This document shows, one piece after another, positions 26,872-35,416 of a DNA stretch of 64,000 nt. The DNA comes from Steroidobacteraceae bacterium (GTDB lineage: Bacteria > Pseudomonadota > Gammaproteobacteria > Steroidobacterales > Steroidobacteraceae). Made by a program: the position numbers and the translations under genes. The stretch spans positions 41,665-105,664 of the forward strand of contig JABAQU010000015.1 of NCBI GenBank assembly GCA_019187185.1, read 5' to 3'. Numbering within the stretch: position 1 is the stretch's first letter; every line of letters begins with the position of its first letter. The notes under the pieces were generated by a model, which was not told where the DNA came from, made no database searches, and saw only the letters and a program-made list of their open reading frames with translations.

Positions 26872-27639
26872 ATGTCCGATACGACAATGGTCGATACGAT
26901 CATCTGCGCCGCCTCCGAGGCCTGGCGCGACGATGGCGAGGTGCTGGCCACCGGCATCGGCGTCGTGCAGCGCCTGGCGGCCTCGCTCGCGAAGCTGACC
27001 TGCAATCCGGACCTGCTGATGACCGACAGCGAAGCCTGGCTCGTCAGCGAGCCGGTGCCGATCGGTCCACGCGGTGACTACCGCATCCGGCGCGAGACGC
27101 ACATGGGTTTCGCGCGCATCTTCGACAACGTATGGAGCGGCAAGCGCCACGCGATGGTCGGGCCCACGCAGGTGGACCGCTACGGCCAGGCGAACATCTC
27201 GATGATCGGCACCGACCACAGGAAGCCGAAGGTGCAAATGCTCGGCGTGCGCGGCTTTCCGGGCAATTCGATCAATCACGCGAACTCGTTTTTCGTGCCG
27301 AACCACAGCACCAAGGTGTTCGTCGCGGGCGAGGTCGACATGGTGGGCTCCGCCGGCTACAACCCGGCGCGCCTCGCGCGCGGCTGGCGACTCGAGGACG
27401 TCGACATCCGTCTGATCGTCACGAACCTGTGCGTGATGGACTTCGGCGGTCCGGGCCGGCAGGTGCGCGTGCGCACCGTTCATCCCGGCGTGACCGTGGC
27501 GCAGGTGCAGGAGGCGACGGGCTTTCCGCTGCACGTGCCGGGCGACGTCACGACGACGGCAGCGCCGACGGCGGCGCAACTCGCGCTGCTCGCGCGACTC
27601 GATCCGCACGGGCAGCGTGCGACGGTGCTGGGAGCCTGA
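26872..27639 (+). CDS. ipdB: IpdB: steroid ring C hydrolase, beta subunit
   Basis: A 255-residue partner of IpdA with the CoA-transferase beta-subunit fold: MVGPTQVDRYGQANIS, GVRGFPGNSINHANSFFVP and VTNLCVMDFG. Order, size and spacing copy the ipdA-ipdB arrangement of the Mtb cholesterol locus (Rv3551-Rv3552). The ribosome site is CGGAG with ATG at 26872. Together the two subunits complete the ring-opening hydrolysis that releases a linear CoA ester for thiolysis. Confidence 0.88.
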   Translation: MSDTTMVDTIICAASEAWRDDGEVLATGIGVVQRLAASLAKLTCNPDLLMTDSEAWLVSEPVPIGPRGDYRIRRETHMGFARIFDNVWSGKRHAMVGPTQVDRYGQANISMIGTDHRKPKVQMLGVRGFPGNSINHANSFFVPNHSTKVFVAGEVDMVGSAGYNPARLARGWRLEDVDIRLIVTNLCVMDFGGPGRQVRVRTVHPGVTVAQVQEATGFPLHVPGDVTTTAAPTAAQLALLARLDPHGQRATVLGA

Positions 27640-27643
27640 TGCC

Positions 27644-28078
27644 ATGAGCGGCAAGACCGAGCGACCGTTCCTCGACGGCTGGTTCGCGAGCGACGAGCAC
27701 GGCGCGCACCTGGTCGGTGCCCGCTGCACGCAGTGCGGCACGTTCTACTTCCCGCGCCAGGTGCGCTTCTGCCGCAACCCCGCGTGCAATGGCGAACAGT
27801 TCGAGGAACTGCCGCTGTCCCGCCGGGGCCGCCTGTGGTCGTACACCGATGCCTGCTACCAGCCGCCGGAACCCTTCATCGCGACCGACCCGTACGTGCC
27901 GTTTGCGATCGCGGCGGTCGAACTCGAACGCGAGAAGATGATCGTGCTCGGCCCCGTGGTCGACGGCATCCATGTCGATGCGCTGCGGGTCGGCATGCCG
28001 ATGGAACTCGTGATCGCGACCTTGTCCGAGACCGCGACCGAGCGTCACCTCGTCTGGAAGTGGAAGCCGCTGCCATGA
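27644..28078 (+). CDS. DUF35 OB-fold zinc-ribbon protein, partner of Ltp-like aldolase
   Basis: A 144-residue protein with a rubredoxin-like zinc ribbon (Cys28, Cys31, Cys43, Cys48) followed by an OB-fold with DPYVPFAIAAVELEREKM. DUF35 proteins pair with thiolase-fold Ltp proteins, as the ChsH2 C-terminal domain does with Ltp2. The next gene overlaps it by ATGA and is exactly such a thiolase-fold protein, so the two very likely form a complex. The start is ATG 27644. Confidence 0.82.
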   Translation: MSGKTERPFLDGWFASDEHGAHLVGARCTQCGTFYFPRQVRFCRNPACNGEQFEELPLSRRGRLWSYTDACYQPPEPFIATDPYVPFAIAAVELEREKMIVLGPVVDGIHVDALRVGMPMELVIATLSETATERHLVWKWKPLP

Positions 28079-29256
28079 GCCGCGACATTGCGATCATCGG
28101 CGTCGGCATGCATCCCTGGGGCAAGTGGGGACGCAGCTTCATCGACTATGGTGTCGTGGCCGCGCGCGCGGCGCTGAAGGATGCCGGGGTGGACTGGCGC
28201 GCCGTCCAGTTCGTCAGCGGCGCCGCGACGATCCGCAACGGCTACCCGGGCCAGGTGGCAGGTGCCACGTTTGCGCAGGCGCTCGGCTGGCAGGGGGCGC
28301 AGGTGAACACGTCGTATGCGGCCTGCGCCTCGGGTGCGCAGGCCCTCGCGGCCGCGCGTTCGAAGATCCTTTCGGGCGAGTGCGAAGTCGCGCTCGTGAT
28401 CGGTTCCGACACGACACCCAAGGGCTTCCTCGCGCCGGCGAAGGGTGAACGCCCCGACGACCCGGACTGGGTGCGCTTCCGCATCGGCATCACGAATCCC
28501 ACCTATTTTGCGCTCTATGCGCGGCGCCGCATGGCGCTCTATGGCGATACGGTCGACGACTTCGCGCTCGTCAAGATCAAGAACTCGGAGCACGGCTTCG
28601 AGAACCCGAACGCGCGTTACCGCAAGCGCTTTTCCGCGGCCGAGGTCGCGGCGTCACCGATGGTGGCCAATCCACTGCGTCTCATGGATGTATGCGCGAC
28701 CTCCGATGGCGCGGCCGCGCTGATCGTCTCGAGCGTCGACTTCGCGCGCCGCGTCGGGCGTGCCGATGCGCCGCGCGTCGCGGCGATCTCGACCGTGACG
28801 CCGACCTTCGCGTCCGCGACCATCGAAATGCCGGACATCGCGACGGACTCGGCGGTGGCCGCCGAGGCGCACAGCTTTCGCGCCGCGCTGCCGGCGAAGG
28901 CGTACGAGGAGGCGGGCCTGGGTCCGTCCGACGTGCATGTCGCCGAGGTGTACGACCTGTCGACGGCCCTCGAGCTCGACTGGATGGAAGACCTGCAGCT
29001 CTGCGGCCGTGGCGAGGCGGCGGCGCTGCTGCGCAGCGGCGCGACACGCATCGGAGGGCGCCTGCCGGTCAATCCGTCTGGTGGCCTCGCCTGTTTCGGC
29101 GAAGCCGTGCCCGCGCAGGCGCTGGCGCAGGTGTGCGAACTCGCCTGGCAGCTGCGTGGCGAGGCCGGGGCACGCGGCGTGAAGGGCGCGCGCGTGGGCA
29201 TCGCCGCGAACCAGGGCCTGTTCGGCCACGGATCCACGATCATCGTCAAGCGCTGA
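28075..29256 (+). CDS. Thiolase-fold lipid-transfer protein (Ltp-like, probable aldolase/lyase)
   Basis: A 393-residue thiolase-fold protein. Cys84 (SYAACASGAQ) holds the nucleophile position, but the usual GHPxGA is replaced after VNPSGG by LACFGEAVPAQ, and the C-terminal Cys motif is replaced by ANQGLFGHG. Loss of the catalytic His and second Cys argues against Claisen cleavage and for a retro-aldol lyase, as in the Ltp/SCP2 branch. Its DUF35 partner is directly upstream. It sits between ipdB and ipdC, a place where I do not recall such a gene in Mtb. Confidence 0.78.
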   Translation: MSRDIAIIGVGMHPWGKWGRSFIDYGVVAARAALKDAGVDWRAVQFVSGAATIRNGYPGQVAGATFAQALGWQGAQVNTSYAACASGAQALAAARSKILSGECEVALVIGSDTTPKGFLAPAKGERPDDPDWVRFRIGITNPTYFALYARRRMALYGDTVDDFALVKIKNSEHGFENPNARYRKRFSAAEVAASPMVANPLRLMDVCATSDGAAALIVSSVDFARRVGRADAPRVAAISTVTPTFASATIEMPDIATDSAVAAEAHSFRAALPAKAYEEAGLGPSDVHVAEVYDLSTALELDWMEDLQLCGRGEAAALLRSGATRIGGRLPVNPSGGLACFGEAVPAQALAQVCELAWQLRGEAGARGVKGARVGIAANQGLFGHGSTIIVKR

Positions 29257-29268
29257 AGGTCGGACACG

Positions 29269-30354
29269 ATGTCGGATTTCCACACGCCGCTTTGTGACCT
29301 CCTCGGGAGCCGCTACCCGATCGTGCAGACCGGCATGGGCTGGGTGACGGGCTCGGATCTCGTGGCCGCGACGACGAATGCCGGCGGCTTCGGCTTTCTC
29401 GCCGGTGCGACCATCGCCGCCGATCGCATCGAGGCCGAGATCGTCCGCGTGCGGGAGCTGACGGGCGACAAGCCGTTCGGGCTCAACTTCCACATGTTCC
29501 AGCCGAATGCGGCGCAGCTGCTCGACCTCGCGGTGAAGCACCGCGTGCGCGCCGTGAGCTACGGGCGCGGCCCCGACAAGAAGGTGATCGGCCGCCTGCG
29601 CGATGCCGGCATCGTCTGCATGCCGACGGTCGGCGCGTTGAAGCACGCGCAGAAGGCCATCGAGATGGGGGCGAACGCCATCACGATCCAGGGCGCGGAG
29701 GGCGGCGGCCACACGGGCAGCGTGCCGACGACCGTGCTGCTGCCGCAGGTCGTCGATGCCGTGAAGGTGCCCGTGGTGGCTGCCGGCGGCTTTTTCGACG
29801 GGCGCGGCTTGCTGGCGGCGCTGGCCTTTGGCGCACAGGGCATCGCGATGGGCACGCGCTTCCTGATGTCGACCGACAACCGCGTGCCACGGCCGACGCT
29901 CGAGCGCTACGTCGCGGTGCGGGACGCCGAGAAGATCCAGGTCTCCTACCTGGTCGACGGCATGCCCCAGCGCATGATCCCGAACGAATACCTCGCAATG
30001 CTCGAGAAGGCGACGCCGCTGCGGCGGCTGCGGATCGCGATCCGTCTCGCGCGTGAGTACAAGGCGCAGACCGGCATGACCAACGCCCACGCGCTGCGCG
30101 TGTTCTGGCAGGGTCTGCGCGAGGATGCGGGCGGCGTGGCGCAGACCCTGATGGCTGCCAACGCGCCGATGCTGCTGCAGCGATCGATGATCGAGGGCAA
30201 GCCTGCCGAGGGCGTGATGGCGGCCGGCCAGGTCGCCGCGCTGATCGATCGTCTTGCGAGCTGCGAGGAAATCATCGACGGCATCATCACCCAGGCACGC
30301 GAGCGCCGCGCCGCGCTCGCTGCAATGGGCACGATCGGGGAACGCCATGGCTGA
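29269..30354 (+). CDS. ipdC: IpdC: flavin-dependent 5-OH-HIC-CoA reductase (NPD family)
   Basis: A 361-residue FMN protein of the nitronate monooxygenase (2-nitropropane dioxygenase) fold: PIVQTGMGWVTGSDLVAA at the start, QGAEGGGHTG and AAGGFFDGRGLLAALAFGAQ for phosphate binding. Mtb IpdC (Rv3553) has this fold and sits beside ipdAB, where it introduces a double bond in ring C of the HIP intermediate. True nitronate oxygenases are the main alternative, but the neighbours favour IpdC. It overlaps echA20 by 8 bases. Confidence 0.86.
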   Translation: MSDFHTPLCDLLGSRYPIVQTGMGWVTGSDLVAATTNAGGFGFLAGATIAADRIEAEIVRVRELTGDKPFGLNFHMFQPNAAQLLDLAVKHRVRAVSYGRGPDKKVIGRLRDAGIVCMPTVGALKHAQKAIEMGANAITIQGAEGGGHTGSVPTTVLLPQVVDAVKVPVVAAGGFFDGRGLLAALAFGAQGIAMGTRFLMSTDNRVPRPTLERYVAVRDAEKIQVSYLVDGMPQRMIPNEYLAMLEKATPLRRLRIAIRLAREYKAQTGMTNAHALRVFWQGLREDAGGVAQTLMAANAPMLLQRSMIEGKPAEGVMAAGQVAALIDRLASCEEIIDGIITQARERRAALAAMGTIGERHG

Positions 30355-31102
30355 TCAGTTCACGCGCGAGGTGCACGCCAACGGAGTGGCCGAGGTGGTA
30401 CTCAACCGCCCGCCGGTCAACGCGCTCAATTGTGCCGGATGGAACGCGCTCGCCGCGGGAATCGCGGCGCTCGGCGAGGATCCTGCGGTGCGCGTGATCG
30501 TGATCCGTGCCGAGGGTCGCGGCTTCTGCGCCGGTGTCGACATCAAGGAACTCGACGCCGACCCGGGTCTGATCACCGGCGTCAATGCCGGCAATTACGC
30601 GACGTTCAAGGCCGTGCATCTCAACAAGGTGCCGGTGATCGTCGCCGTGCACGGCTTCGTGCTGGGCGGCGGCATCGGCATCTGCGGCGCTGCGGATATC
30701 GTCATTGCGGCGGAGGATGCGAGCTTCGGCCTGCCCGAGGTCGACCGCGGCGCAATGGGCGGTGCCGCGCACCTGCAGCGCATGTTCGGCGTGCAGAAGA
30801 CGCGCTACCTGTTCTTCACCGGCGAGATGATCGGTGCGCCGGAGGCGTTCCGGCTCGGCGCCATCGAGCGGCTCGTGCCGCGCGCGCGGCTGCGCGACGA
30901 GGCGATGGCAATCGCCGGGAAAATTGCGGCCAAGAGCCCGACGATGATCCGGATCGCGAAGGAAGCGCTCACCGGCATCGAGGACGGCAACCTCGAGGCG
31001 AAGTACCGCTGGGAGCAGGGCTTCACGCTGCAGGCCTACATGAGCAAGGACTCGGCGGAAGCGCGGCGGGCCTTCGTCGAAAAGCGCGACACCCGATTCT
31101 GA
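30347..31102 (+). CDS. echA20: EchA20: crotonase-fold HIEC-CoA ring D hydrolase
   Basis: A 251-residue crotonase. The oxyanion loop reads VLGGGIGICGAAD; the site of the first catalytic Glu of true hydratases is Gly111, while the second is kept as Glu131 in LPEVDRG. This fits EchA20 (Rv3550), which opens steroid ring D hydrolytically rather than hydrating a double bond. The start ATG 30347 overlaps ipdC's end and has CGGGGA upstream. Its place next to ipdABC copies the Mtb locus. Confidence 0.86.
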   Translation: MADQFTREVHANGVAEVVLNRPPVNALNCAGWNALAAGIAALGEDPAVRVIVIRAEGRGFCAGVDIKELDADPGLITGVNAGNYATFKAVHLNKVPVIVAVHGFVLGGGIGICGAADIVIAAEDASFGLPEVDRGAMGGAAHLQRMFGVQKTRYLFFTGEMIGAPEAFRLGAIERLVPRARLRDEAMAIAGKIAAKSPTMIRIAKEALTGIEDGNLEAKYRWEQGFTLQAYMSKDSAEARRAFVEKRDTRF

Positions 31103-31113
31103 CGGAGCGGCAC

Positions 31114-32268
31114 ATGGATCTCGATTTCACCCCGCAGCAGCAGGCGTTCCGCGCCGAGGTCCGGGCGTGGCTCAGGGACAATGTCCCGAAGGCGCCGCTC
31201 GCGAGCTACGACACGCGCGAGGGTTTCGAGCAGCATCGCGCCTGGGAGGCGAAGCTCGCGCAGGGTGGCTACAGCAGCGTGATCTGGCCGAAGGAGCTCG
31301 GGGGCCGCGGCGCCGATCTCATCGAGTGGCTGATCTTCGAGGAGGAGTACCACGGCATCGATGCACCGATGCGCGTGAATCAGAACGGCATCCTGCTGCT
31401 CGGGCCGACCCTGCTCGAATTCGGCACCGAGGCGCAAAAGGCGCGCTTCCTGCCGCGCATGGCCCGCTGCGACGACATGTGGGCGCAGGGCTGGAGCGAA
31501 CCGAACGCGGGTTCCGACATGGCCGCGATCTCGAGCCGCGCGATTCGCGACGGCTCGGAGTACGTGCTCAACGGCCAGAAGACCTGGTCGACGCGTGCCG
31601 TGTTCGCGAACTGGCTGTTCGGGCTCTTTCGCAGCGATCCGCAGAGTACCCGCCACCAGGGTCTCACCTATCTCCTCGTGCCGCTCGATGCGGTGGGCAT
31701 CACCGTGCGCCCGATCAGGGCGCTGAACGGCAAGGAGGCCTTCGCCGAAGTGTTCTTCGACGACGTGCGCGTGAGCGTCGAGAACCGGCTGGGCGAGGAA
31801 GGCCAGGGCTGGAACGTCGCGATGGCGACGGCAGGCTTCGAGCGGGGGCTGCTGCTGCGCTCGCCGGCACGCTTCCAGCGCACCGCGAAGCGTCTCGTCG
31901 ATCTCTATCGCCGTCACCAGGCGAGCGCGGACCGTGATCCGTCGATTCGCGACGGAGTGCTGAAGGCCTGGATGGACGCCGAGGCCTACAACCTCGCGAG
32001 CTATCACACCGTGGGCCGGTTGCAGAAGGGATACCGGGTCGGTGCGGAGGCGAGCACCAACAAGATCTTCTGGTCCGAGCTCGACCTGCAGATGCACGAG
32101 ACCGCGATGCGCATTCTCGGGTCCCGCGCCGAGCTCGTCGACGATCCCGAGGTGCACGACTGGCTCGAGGGCTTCCTCTTCGCGCAGGCGGGCCCCATCT
32201 ACGCCGGCACCAACGAAATCCAGCGCAACATCATTGCCGAGCGCGTGCTCGGCCTGCCGAAGTCCTGA
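31114..32268 (+). CDS. fadE31: Acyl-CoA dehydrogenase, FadE31-like
   Basis: A 384-residue ACAD. It reads as a close relative of Mtb FadE31: DTREGFEQHRAWEAKLAQGG, WSEPNAGSDMAAISSRA, GLFRSDP, LLLRSPARFQRTAKRLV and AGPIYAGTNEIQRNIIAERV. FadE31-FadE33 act on CoA intermediates of HIP degradation. The ribosome site is CGGAG and ATG 31114 begins MDLDFTPQQQ. The following gene is its divergent partner, so an alpha2beta2 enzyme is expected. Confidence 0.83.
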   Translation: MDLDFTPQQQAFRAEVRAWLRDNVPKAPLASYDTREGFEQHRAWEAKLAQGGYSSVIWPKELGGRGADLIEWLIFEEEYHGIDAPMRVNQNGILLLGPTLLEFGTEAQKARFLPRMARCDDMWAQGWSEPNAGSDMAAISSRAIRDGSEYVLNGQKTWSTRAVFANWLFGLFRSDPQSTRHQGLTYLLVPLDAVGITVRPIRALNGKEAFAEVFFDDVRVSVENRLGEEGQGWNVAMATAGFERGLLLRSPARFQRTAKRLVDLYRRHQASADRDPSIRDGVLKAWMDAEAYNLASYHTVGRLQKGYRVGAEASTNKIFWSELDLQMHETAMRILGSRAELVDDPEVHDWLEGFLFAQAGPIYAGTNEIQRNIIAERVLGLPKS

Positions 32269-32283
32269 ACGAGGTCGACCATC

Positions 32284-33354
32284 GTGGATTTCACCTTCAC
32301 CGAAGACCAGGTCGCGCTGCGCGATTCCGTCAGCCGCTTCCTGATGAACGAGGCGTCGCCGGAACTGCTGCGCGAGATCTGGGAGACGGGCGGGGGCCGC
32401 TCGCGCGAATTGCGCGCCAAGTTCGCCGCGCAGGGCGTCACGGGCTTGTCGGTGCCGGAGGAGTTCGGCGGGCTCGGTCTCGGCGACGTCGACTGGGCGC
32501 TCGTGATGGAGGAGCTCGGTTACTACGCGATTCCGGATTCGCTGGTCGACACGGCCTATCTCGCGACGCACGTGCTCCGCGCGGTTCCGCAGGCGCAGGC
32601 GCTGCGCGCGGAGTGGCTGCCGAAAGTGGTCGACGGCACCGCGCGCCTCGCGATCGAGCATCCCGTCAATCCGTGCGTCGCCGACGCACATCTCGCCAAC
32701 GTGGTGCTGGCATTTCGCGCCGGCGCCGGCGGCGCGCTCGAGTTGCACGCGGTGCCCGGCGCGGGCCTGCAGCGCGCCGCGATGGCGAGCATCGACGGAT
32801 CGCGTCGGCTTTCGGTGCTGCCGCAGAAGTTCGACGCTTCGACCCGCCTCGCGGACGGGGCCCTGGCGGCGGAGTGCGCGGAGTCGACGCTGGATCGCGC
32901 CTCCGTCGCGGTCGCCGGCCGGCTGGTCGGCCTCGCGCAGCGCATGCTCGACCTGTCCGTGGATCACGTCGCGCAGCGCAAGCAGTTCGGCAAGCCGATC
33001 GGCTCTTTCCAGGCGGTAAAGCATCACCTGGCCGATGTCGTGACAAAGATCGAGTTCGCGCGCCCTGTGTTCTATCGCGCGGCACTCGCCTTGCAACGCG
33101 GCGAGCGCCATCGCGCCGCGCTCGTCTCGCACGCCAAGCTCGCCTGCGCCGACGCCGCATGGACCGCAGCGCGCAAGGGCATCCAGGTCCACGGCGCGAG
33201 CGGGTACACGTGGGAAGTGGACCTGCAGATGTTCATGAAGCGCGCATGGGTACTGGACGCGACCTGGGGAGACCGCGCGTTCCACAAGGCGCGCCTCGCG
33301 GAGGCGCTGTTGCGCGACGACGCGCCGCTCGGCCCGGCGGGCACCCTGAACTGA
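32284..33354 (+). CDS. fadE32: Acyl-CoA dehydrogenase partner subunit, FadE32-like
   Basis: A 356-residue ACAD of the partner class with a GTG start after GAACGAGG. It shows VDHVAQRKQFGKPIGSFQAVKHH and GIQVHGASGYTWEVDLQMFMKRA, which form the adenine and dimer side of the FAD site. The SEPGAGSD strand of the other class is replaced by a degenerate middle part. It lies 15 bases after the FadE31-like gene. Assignment to FadE32 is mainly by position. Confidence 0.8.
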   Translation: MDFTFTEDQVALRDSVSRFLMNEASPELLREIWETGGGRSRELRAKFAAQGVTGLSVPEEFGGLGLGDVDWALVMEELGYYAIPDSLVDTAYLATHVLRAVPQAQALRAEWLPKVVDGTARLAIEHPVNPCVADAHLANVVLAFRAGAGGALELHAVPGAGLQRAAMASIDGSRRLSVLPQKFDASTRLADGALAAECAESTLDRASVAVAGRLVGLAQRMLDLSVDHVAQRKQFGKPIGSFQAVKHHLADVVTKIEFARPVFYRAALALQRGERHRAALVSHAKLACADAAWTAARKGIQVHGASGYTWEVDLQMFMKRAWVLDATWGDRAFHKARLAEALLRDDAPLGPAGTLN

Positions 33355-33369
33355 AACGCGGAGACGCCC

Positions 33370-34530
33370 ATGCCAGAGGCTTTCATCATCGATGCGCTGC
33401 GCTCGCCGACCGGCAGGCGCAATGGTTCGCTCGCCCAGGTGCACGGCGCCGACCTCGGTGCGCACGTCATCAAGGCGCTCGTCGATCGCAATCGCATTCC
33501 GGCTGCCGAGTACGACGATGTCGTGTTCGGTTGCGTCGATACGATCGGCGCGCTCGCGGGCGACATCGCCCGCACCGCCTGGCTCGCTGCCGGCATGCCG
33601 GACAACGTGCCGGGAACGACCGTCGACCGGCAATGCGGCAGTTCGCAACAGGCGGTGCATTTCGCGGCCCAGGCCGTCATGAGCGGCACGCAGGACGTGG
33701 TGCTCGCGGGCGGCGTGCAGACAATGTCGAGCATCCCGATTTCCTCGGCGATGCTGGCGGGGCAACCGCTCGGCTTCACGACGCCGTTTGCCGAGAGCAA
33801 GGGCTGGCGGGCGCGCTACGGCGACGCGCCGGTGAACCAGTTCTACGCGGCGCAGCGGATCGCCGACAAGTGGGGCATCAGTCGCGAGGCCATGGAAGTC
33901 TTCGCCAAGGAAAGCCATGATCGCGCGCTGCGCGCCATGGCCGAGGGCCGCTTCGACCGTGAAGTGGTGCCGTTCGGCGAGTTCAGGATGGATGAGACGG
34001 CGCGCGTCACCACGCTCGAGAAGATGGCGACGCTGCAGCCGGTCGACCCGGCGTACCCGAAGATCACGGCCGCCGTATCGAGCTCCGTCTGCGACGCGGC
34101 TTCGGCGGTGCTCGTGACCTCGGCGGCGGCGGTGAAGCGCTACGGCCTCACGCCGCGCGCACGCATCGTGCACCTGTCCGTGCTGGCGGACGATCCGATC
34201 TGGCACCTCACTGCGCCGATCCCGGCGACGAAGCACGCGCTCGCGAAGGCCGGCATGAAGCTCGAGGACATCGACCTCGTCGAGATCAACGAGGCCTTTG
34301 CATCCGTCGTGATGGCCTGGCTGAAGGAAACCGGCTATCCGCACGAGCGCACCAATGTCAACGGCGGAGCCATCTCGCTCGGCCACCCGCTCGGTGCGAG
34401 CGGCACGAAGCTGATGACGACGCTGCTGCACGAGCTCGAGCGCACGGGCAAGCGCTACGGCCTGCAGACGATGTGCGAGGGCGGCGGACAGGCGAACGTA
34501 ACGATCATCGAACGATTGGGGCAGGCATGA
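33370..34530 (+). CDS. fadA6: FadA6: thiolase of HIP (C/D-ring) degradation
   Basis: A 386-residue thiolase, the same length as Mtb FadA6 (Rv3556c) and sharing [25 protein letters not shown]-type segments and [20 protein letters not shown]. The catalytic residues are Cys89, His339 (LGHPLGASG) and Cys369. It should release acetyl- or succinyl-type CoA fragments at the end of the pathway after IpdAB ring opening. It is tightly linked to the SDR that follows (ATGA overlap). The ribosome site is CGGAG. Confidence 0.88.
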   Translation: MPEAFIIDALRSPTGRRNGSLAQVHGADLGAHVIKALVDRNRIPAAEYDDVVFGCVDTIGALAGDIARTAWLAAGMPDNVPGTTVDRQCGSSQQAVHFAAQAVMSGTQDVVLAGGVQTMSSIPISSAMLAGQPLGFTTPFAESKGWRARYGDAPVNQFYAAQRIADKWGISREAMEVFAKESHDRALRAMAEGRFDREVVPFGEFRMDETARVTTLEKMATLQPVDPAYPKITAAVSSSVCDAASAVLVTSAAAVKRYGLTPRARIVHLSVLADDPIWHLTAPIPATKHALAKAGMKLEDIDLVEINEAFASVVMAWLKETGYPHERTNVNGGAISLGHPLGASGTKLMTTLLHELERTGKRYGLQTMCEGGGQANVTIIERLGQA

Positions 34531-35405
34531 AAGGTATCTGCGACGGGCGTACCGTCATCATCACCGGCGCCGGCGGCGGCCTCGGCCGGGCGTATGCACT
34601 GAGCTTTGCCGCGCAGGGCGCGAACGTCGTGGTCAACGACATCCGTGCCGAAGCGGCGCAGGCGGTCGTGGCGGAGATCGTGGCTGCTGGCGGCCGCGCG
34701 CTGGCGGACAGCGGCGACATCACGACGCTCGCCGGGGCCCAGGGCATCGTCGATGCCGCACTCGGCGCATACGGCGAAGTGCACGTGCTCGTGAACAACG
34801 CCGGCGTGCTGCGCGATCGCATGTTCCTGTCCCTCAGCGAGGAGGACTGGGACACGGTCATGCGCGTGCACCTGAAGGGGCATTTCTGCCTCGCGAGCGT
34901 GCTCGGGCGCCGGTGGCGCGATGCGAGCAAGGCGGGCAAGCCGGTCGATGCGCGCATCATCAACACGAGTTCGGGCGCGGGCCTGCAAGGTTCCGTGGCG
35001 CAGAGCAACTATTCGGCCGCCAAGGGCGGCATCGCGGCGCTGACGCTGGTGCAGGCGGCGGAGCTGAAGCGCTATGGCATCACCGTCAACAGCCTGGCGC
35101 CCGCGGCACGCACCGCGATGACCGAAGGAGCGATGCCGGACATGGTGAAAAAGCCCGCGAGCGGCTTCGATGTCTGGGATCCGATGAACGTGGCCGCGAT
35201 TGTCGTCTGGCTCGGCAGCCCGCTGTCGGCACACGTGACCGGCCAGTGCTTCGAAGCGAAGGGCGGCGAGCTGTCGATCGCCGAGGGATGGCACACCGGC
35301 AAGATCACCGACAAGGGTGCGCGCTGGGACGTGACCGAGCTCACCGGCGTCGTGAACCGGCTGATCGCCGAGGGTCGGCCCGCGCAGAAGGTCTACGGCA
35401 CCTGA
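34527..35405 (+). CDS. SDR, Rv3548c/17-beta-HSD4-like
   Basis: A 292-residue SDR of the type-4 hydroxysteroid dehydrogenase group: ITGAGGGLGRAYAL, NNAGVLRDRMF, VHLKGHF, NTSSGAGLQGS, Tyr162/Lys166 in YSAAK and APAARTAMTE. This group oxidises (3R)-hydroxyacyl-CoA in side-chain beta-oxidation, and the closest remembered relative is Mtb Rv3548c, also in the KstR2 locus. The start is ATG 34527, overlapping the fadA6 stop. A related enzyme lies at 48164. Confidence 0.83.
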   Translation: MKGICDGRTVIITGAGGGLGRAYALSFAAQGANVVVNDIRAEAAQAVVAEIVAAGGRALADSGDITTLAGAQGIVDAALGAYGEVHVLVNNAGVLRDRMFLSLSEEDWDTVMRVHLKGHFCLASVLGRRWRDASKAGKPVDARIINTSSGAGLQGSVAQSNYSAAKGGIAALTLVQAAELKRYGITVNSLAPAARTAMTEGAMPDMVKKPASGFDVWDPMNVAAIVVWLGSPLSAHVTGQCFEAKGGELSIAEGWHTGKITDKGARWDVTELTGVVNRLIAEGRPAQKVYGT

Positions 35406-35416
35406 GGCGCATGGCG

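Noticed and set aside
28075..29256. Reading this gene as a degradative thiolase
   Set aside because: The GHPxGA His and C-terminal Cys motifs are missing.
31036..34431. 1131-residue minus-strand frame opposite fadE31, fadE32 and fadA6
   Set aside because: Low-complexity Arg/His/Val composition, opposite three well-recognised genes.
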